Below are positions 62,211 through 64,000 of a DNA stretch of 64,000 nt, one piece after another. The stretch lies in contig CM012955.1 of assembly GCA_000181795.3 (NCBI GenBank), forward strand, positions 12,545,058-12,609,057, read 5' to 3'. The notes below the pieces were generated by a model. The model saw nothing but the letters and a program-made list of their open reading frames with translations. It was not told the DNA's origin and did not search any database. Both the position numbers and the translations under genes were made by a program. Every line of letters begins with the position of its first letter. Within the stretch, counting starts at the first letter, position 1. The stretch comes from Trichinella spiralis (lineage: Eukaryota; Nematoda; Enoplea; Trichinellida; Trichinellidae).

Positions 62211-64000
62211 GTATGCATTCAAATTGAACAACAACGATTATTACACGATCGTTTCCTTACACCTTCAGATTTTCACCACTCACGCAATCGCCTCAACAAG
62301 CGCAGAACAAAGCTTCACTGCAGTGAAATATTTAGAAAGCTGTTTCCTGAATACCGTGACAGAATTTCGACTGAACGGACTTGCAGTAATGTGTACATTC
62401 TTACTAATTTTTCCATTGATATTGACTTGTTAATATAAAAGTTCAGTTTGAAACGGAATCGAAACGTGTCGTTCATTTGAAATGCAATTAAAATTATTAA
62501 CTTGAAAGTTATTATATCACGGGATTGAGATTCTAATTTTGTTTAAATGAAAAAACGACACTATTTTATTGCTTGACATACAGTCATGTCTAATAACACA
62601 TGTACATGATAAATGCTTTCTATACTTCATCCGCCACTCTTTATAAATTAATACCCTCTTTATATTTCACATAAAATGAAAGAATATAATTTCTTTTTGC
62701 AAAATTGTAAATATGGACTTTCAGTTTCATTTCTACTATATAATTAATTTTCTGCTGGTGAAGTAGGGCTCGACCGCACACGATTTCACAAGACAAGACA
62801 TTCTATTTTGCGGCATCTTCAACATCAGTTAATACTACTGATCGTGCAATTTCAAGCACATTCAGATTTTTAGGAGAATGCCTGTTACGTAAAAATCAGG
62901 AAATCAAAGAAAGCTGCTAAGAGCAACATTTCCTGCAGCAATTTCATAAAAAATCGACTAACTGAGGCTATTAGGAATGAGATGGTAGGAATGGTGGGTG
63001 TATGACGGAGTTGGGACCTGAAATGGAAGTTCGAGGAGGGGAAGATGGCGAAGAGGTTTTTAGTGTCAAAGTGCGATTTATATAGGGATCAATCAAGCAA
63101 ACTGGACGAACAAGGCGCGTCATAGTGACAACCAGTTTGACGTTTGACAGATAAATTTGCATATAAAAAAGTAGGGAACTTTTGATGGGAAAATAGGTGC
63201 AAGACTGGGAAAACGTGTAAGAAAAGTGCATTTGTGGCGACTACTTCAAAATTGTATCTGCTAATCAGGTTAACCTTTTTGTTGAGTTGACGCGGGAATG
63301 TGAAGCTTGGCGGAAAATCAGTAGACGTCTCGTTGAGCGCAAACAAGCACAAAAGGCAAAAATCACTAATGACATTAAAATAAATCTGAAATTCAGACAT
63401 GAATTTCAAAGCAGTGAATTAAAAGTATATAAAAATCTGCAAGTATTAATCTAACTGATAATAGCCTGCTTGACTGCAGCACAGCTTCAACGTTGTCAGT
63501 GAAATAAATAAAAATCGCATTTCACATAAATGACGTATTTCCAGCAGACAGTTTGATCTTACATGAGAACATGAAAAACGCAAAAATTGAAAATAAAAAA
63601 GATAAAATGAAGAAAAGTAAAAAAATTTTAAAGTACTAAGTTAATATATATTTCAAAAATTAAATCCCAGAAAAATAATTAATAATTGAAAATACAGTAA
63701 GATACATTATTTAATTCGCCAAATTAATGATAAGAAGGTTACTAAGCAATACACACGCATAGTTATTATTTTATTACGATGCTGTTCGATAAACGGTGGT
63801 GATGCGTACCCAAAGTGAACAAGGTAAGATGATGCTACATTCAGTGAAAATTTAGTACTGAAACTTATTTCCTGATGTTTTGTTATGAATGCAAATATAT
63901 TTAAGTATTTAAGCACTTTTCAATTTGAAATGTTAAACTTGGATACTTTTAGAGCAAATTTCTCAATTACTATATTTGAACCTTGATGGGTTTGCAACAA
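62211..64000. other. Right-edge stretch with one weak minus-strand coding candidate
   Basis: This is AT-rich sequence, with a purine-rich, GC-richer part at 62970-63120. On the minus strand that part reads without stops as a Ser/Pro-rich peptide and ends in TAA TAG. No splice-supported gene model was found. From 63550 to 64000 there is only A/T-rich sequence with short chance frames. Confidence 0.45.
62971..63117 (-). CDS. Candidate terminal exon, Ser/Pro-rich C-terminus, product unknown
   Basis: The minus-strand frame encodes TRLVRPVCLIDPYINRTLTL, then a Ser/Pro-rich stretch, and ends in two consecutive stops (TAA TAG). The base composition is less AT-rich than the surroundings and the peptide is not the usual Lys/Phe/Ile translation of AT-rich DNA. 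An acceptor-like CGTCCAG lies inside (minus strand, near 63100). The frame upstream (to 63231) looks non-coding. The product is not recognised, and the exon may be a chance frame. Confidence 0.25.
   Translation of the reverse strand, partial: RLVRPVCLIDPYINRTLTLKTSSPSSPPRTSISGPNSVIHPPFLPSHS

Noticed and set aside
1-64000. CRISPR arrays, bacterial operons or prophage
   Set aside because: The DNA is eukaryotic with introns; the only regular repeats are microsatellites, the coding LSP array and the diverged 58-62 kb cluster.

Overview
This window is AT-rich eukaryotic nuclear DNA with intron-containing genes (GT-AG introns, many of 50-150 bp). It is almost certainly from a nematode. The strongest taxonomic marker is a MLT-10-type moulting-cycle gene with its LSP repeat, a family known only from nematodes. 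Gene starts preceded by splice-acceptor-like sites, and a true Patched receptor, fit the same assignment. The clade cannot be read from this window; an enoplean (Trichinella/Trichuris-like) worm is only a guess.

Layout. The first 3.2 kb hold no secure gene. A minus-strand MLT-10-like gene (3231 to about 5328) carries a decapeptide LSP repeat between furin-type sites; its signal-peptide exon was not found. After a 3.7 kb gene-poor gap, six well-supported genes lie on the plus strand: an ANKZF1/Vms1 peptidyl-tRNA hydrolase (9064-11553, 6 exons, 639-640 aa); a SNX1/2-type retromer SNX-BAR sorting nexin (13204-16776, 13 exons, about 535 aa); an unrecognised single-pass membrane protein with two EGF-like domains (17963-19240, 7 exons, about 254 aa); ATP-dependent 6-phosphofructokinase (27663-31836), with two alternative first coding exons; the mitochondrial copper chaperone COX11 (32620-33760, 4 exons, about 263 aa); and Patched (45538-56737, about 18 coding exons, about 1425 aa), with a 5 kb third intron. 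An 8.4 kb gap precedes PFK and a 11.8 kb gap precedes Patched; both are AT-rich, microsatellite-dotted and hold only weak coding candidates. Downstream of Patched, 58.0-62.2 kb is a cluster of diverged tandem repeats that looks non-coding.

The genes do not form a pathway. They are housekeeping functions (ribosome-associated quality control, endosomal recycling, glycolysis, cytochrome oxidase assembly) next to surface and developmental genes (moulting, EGF-type, Patched). All coding models were assembled by hand from reading frame, phase-consistent splice sites and recalled family motifs; no alignment or database search was run. The most interesting signals are the duplicated PFK first exon carrying the nucleotide-binding loop, the protease-flanked LSP repeat, the paired look-alike introns in the EGF gene, and the 58-62 kb repeat cluster.
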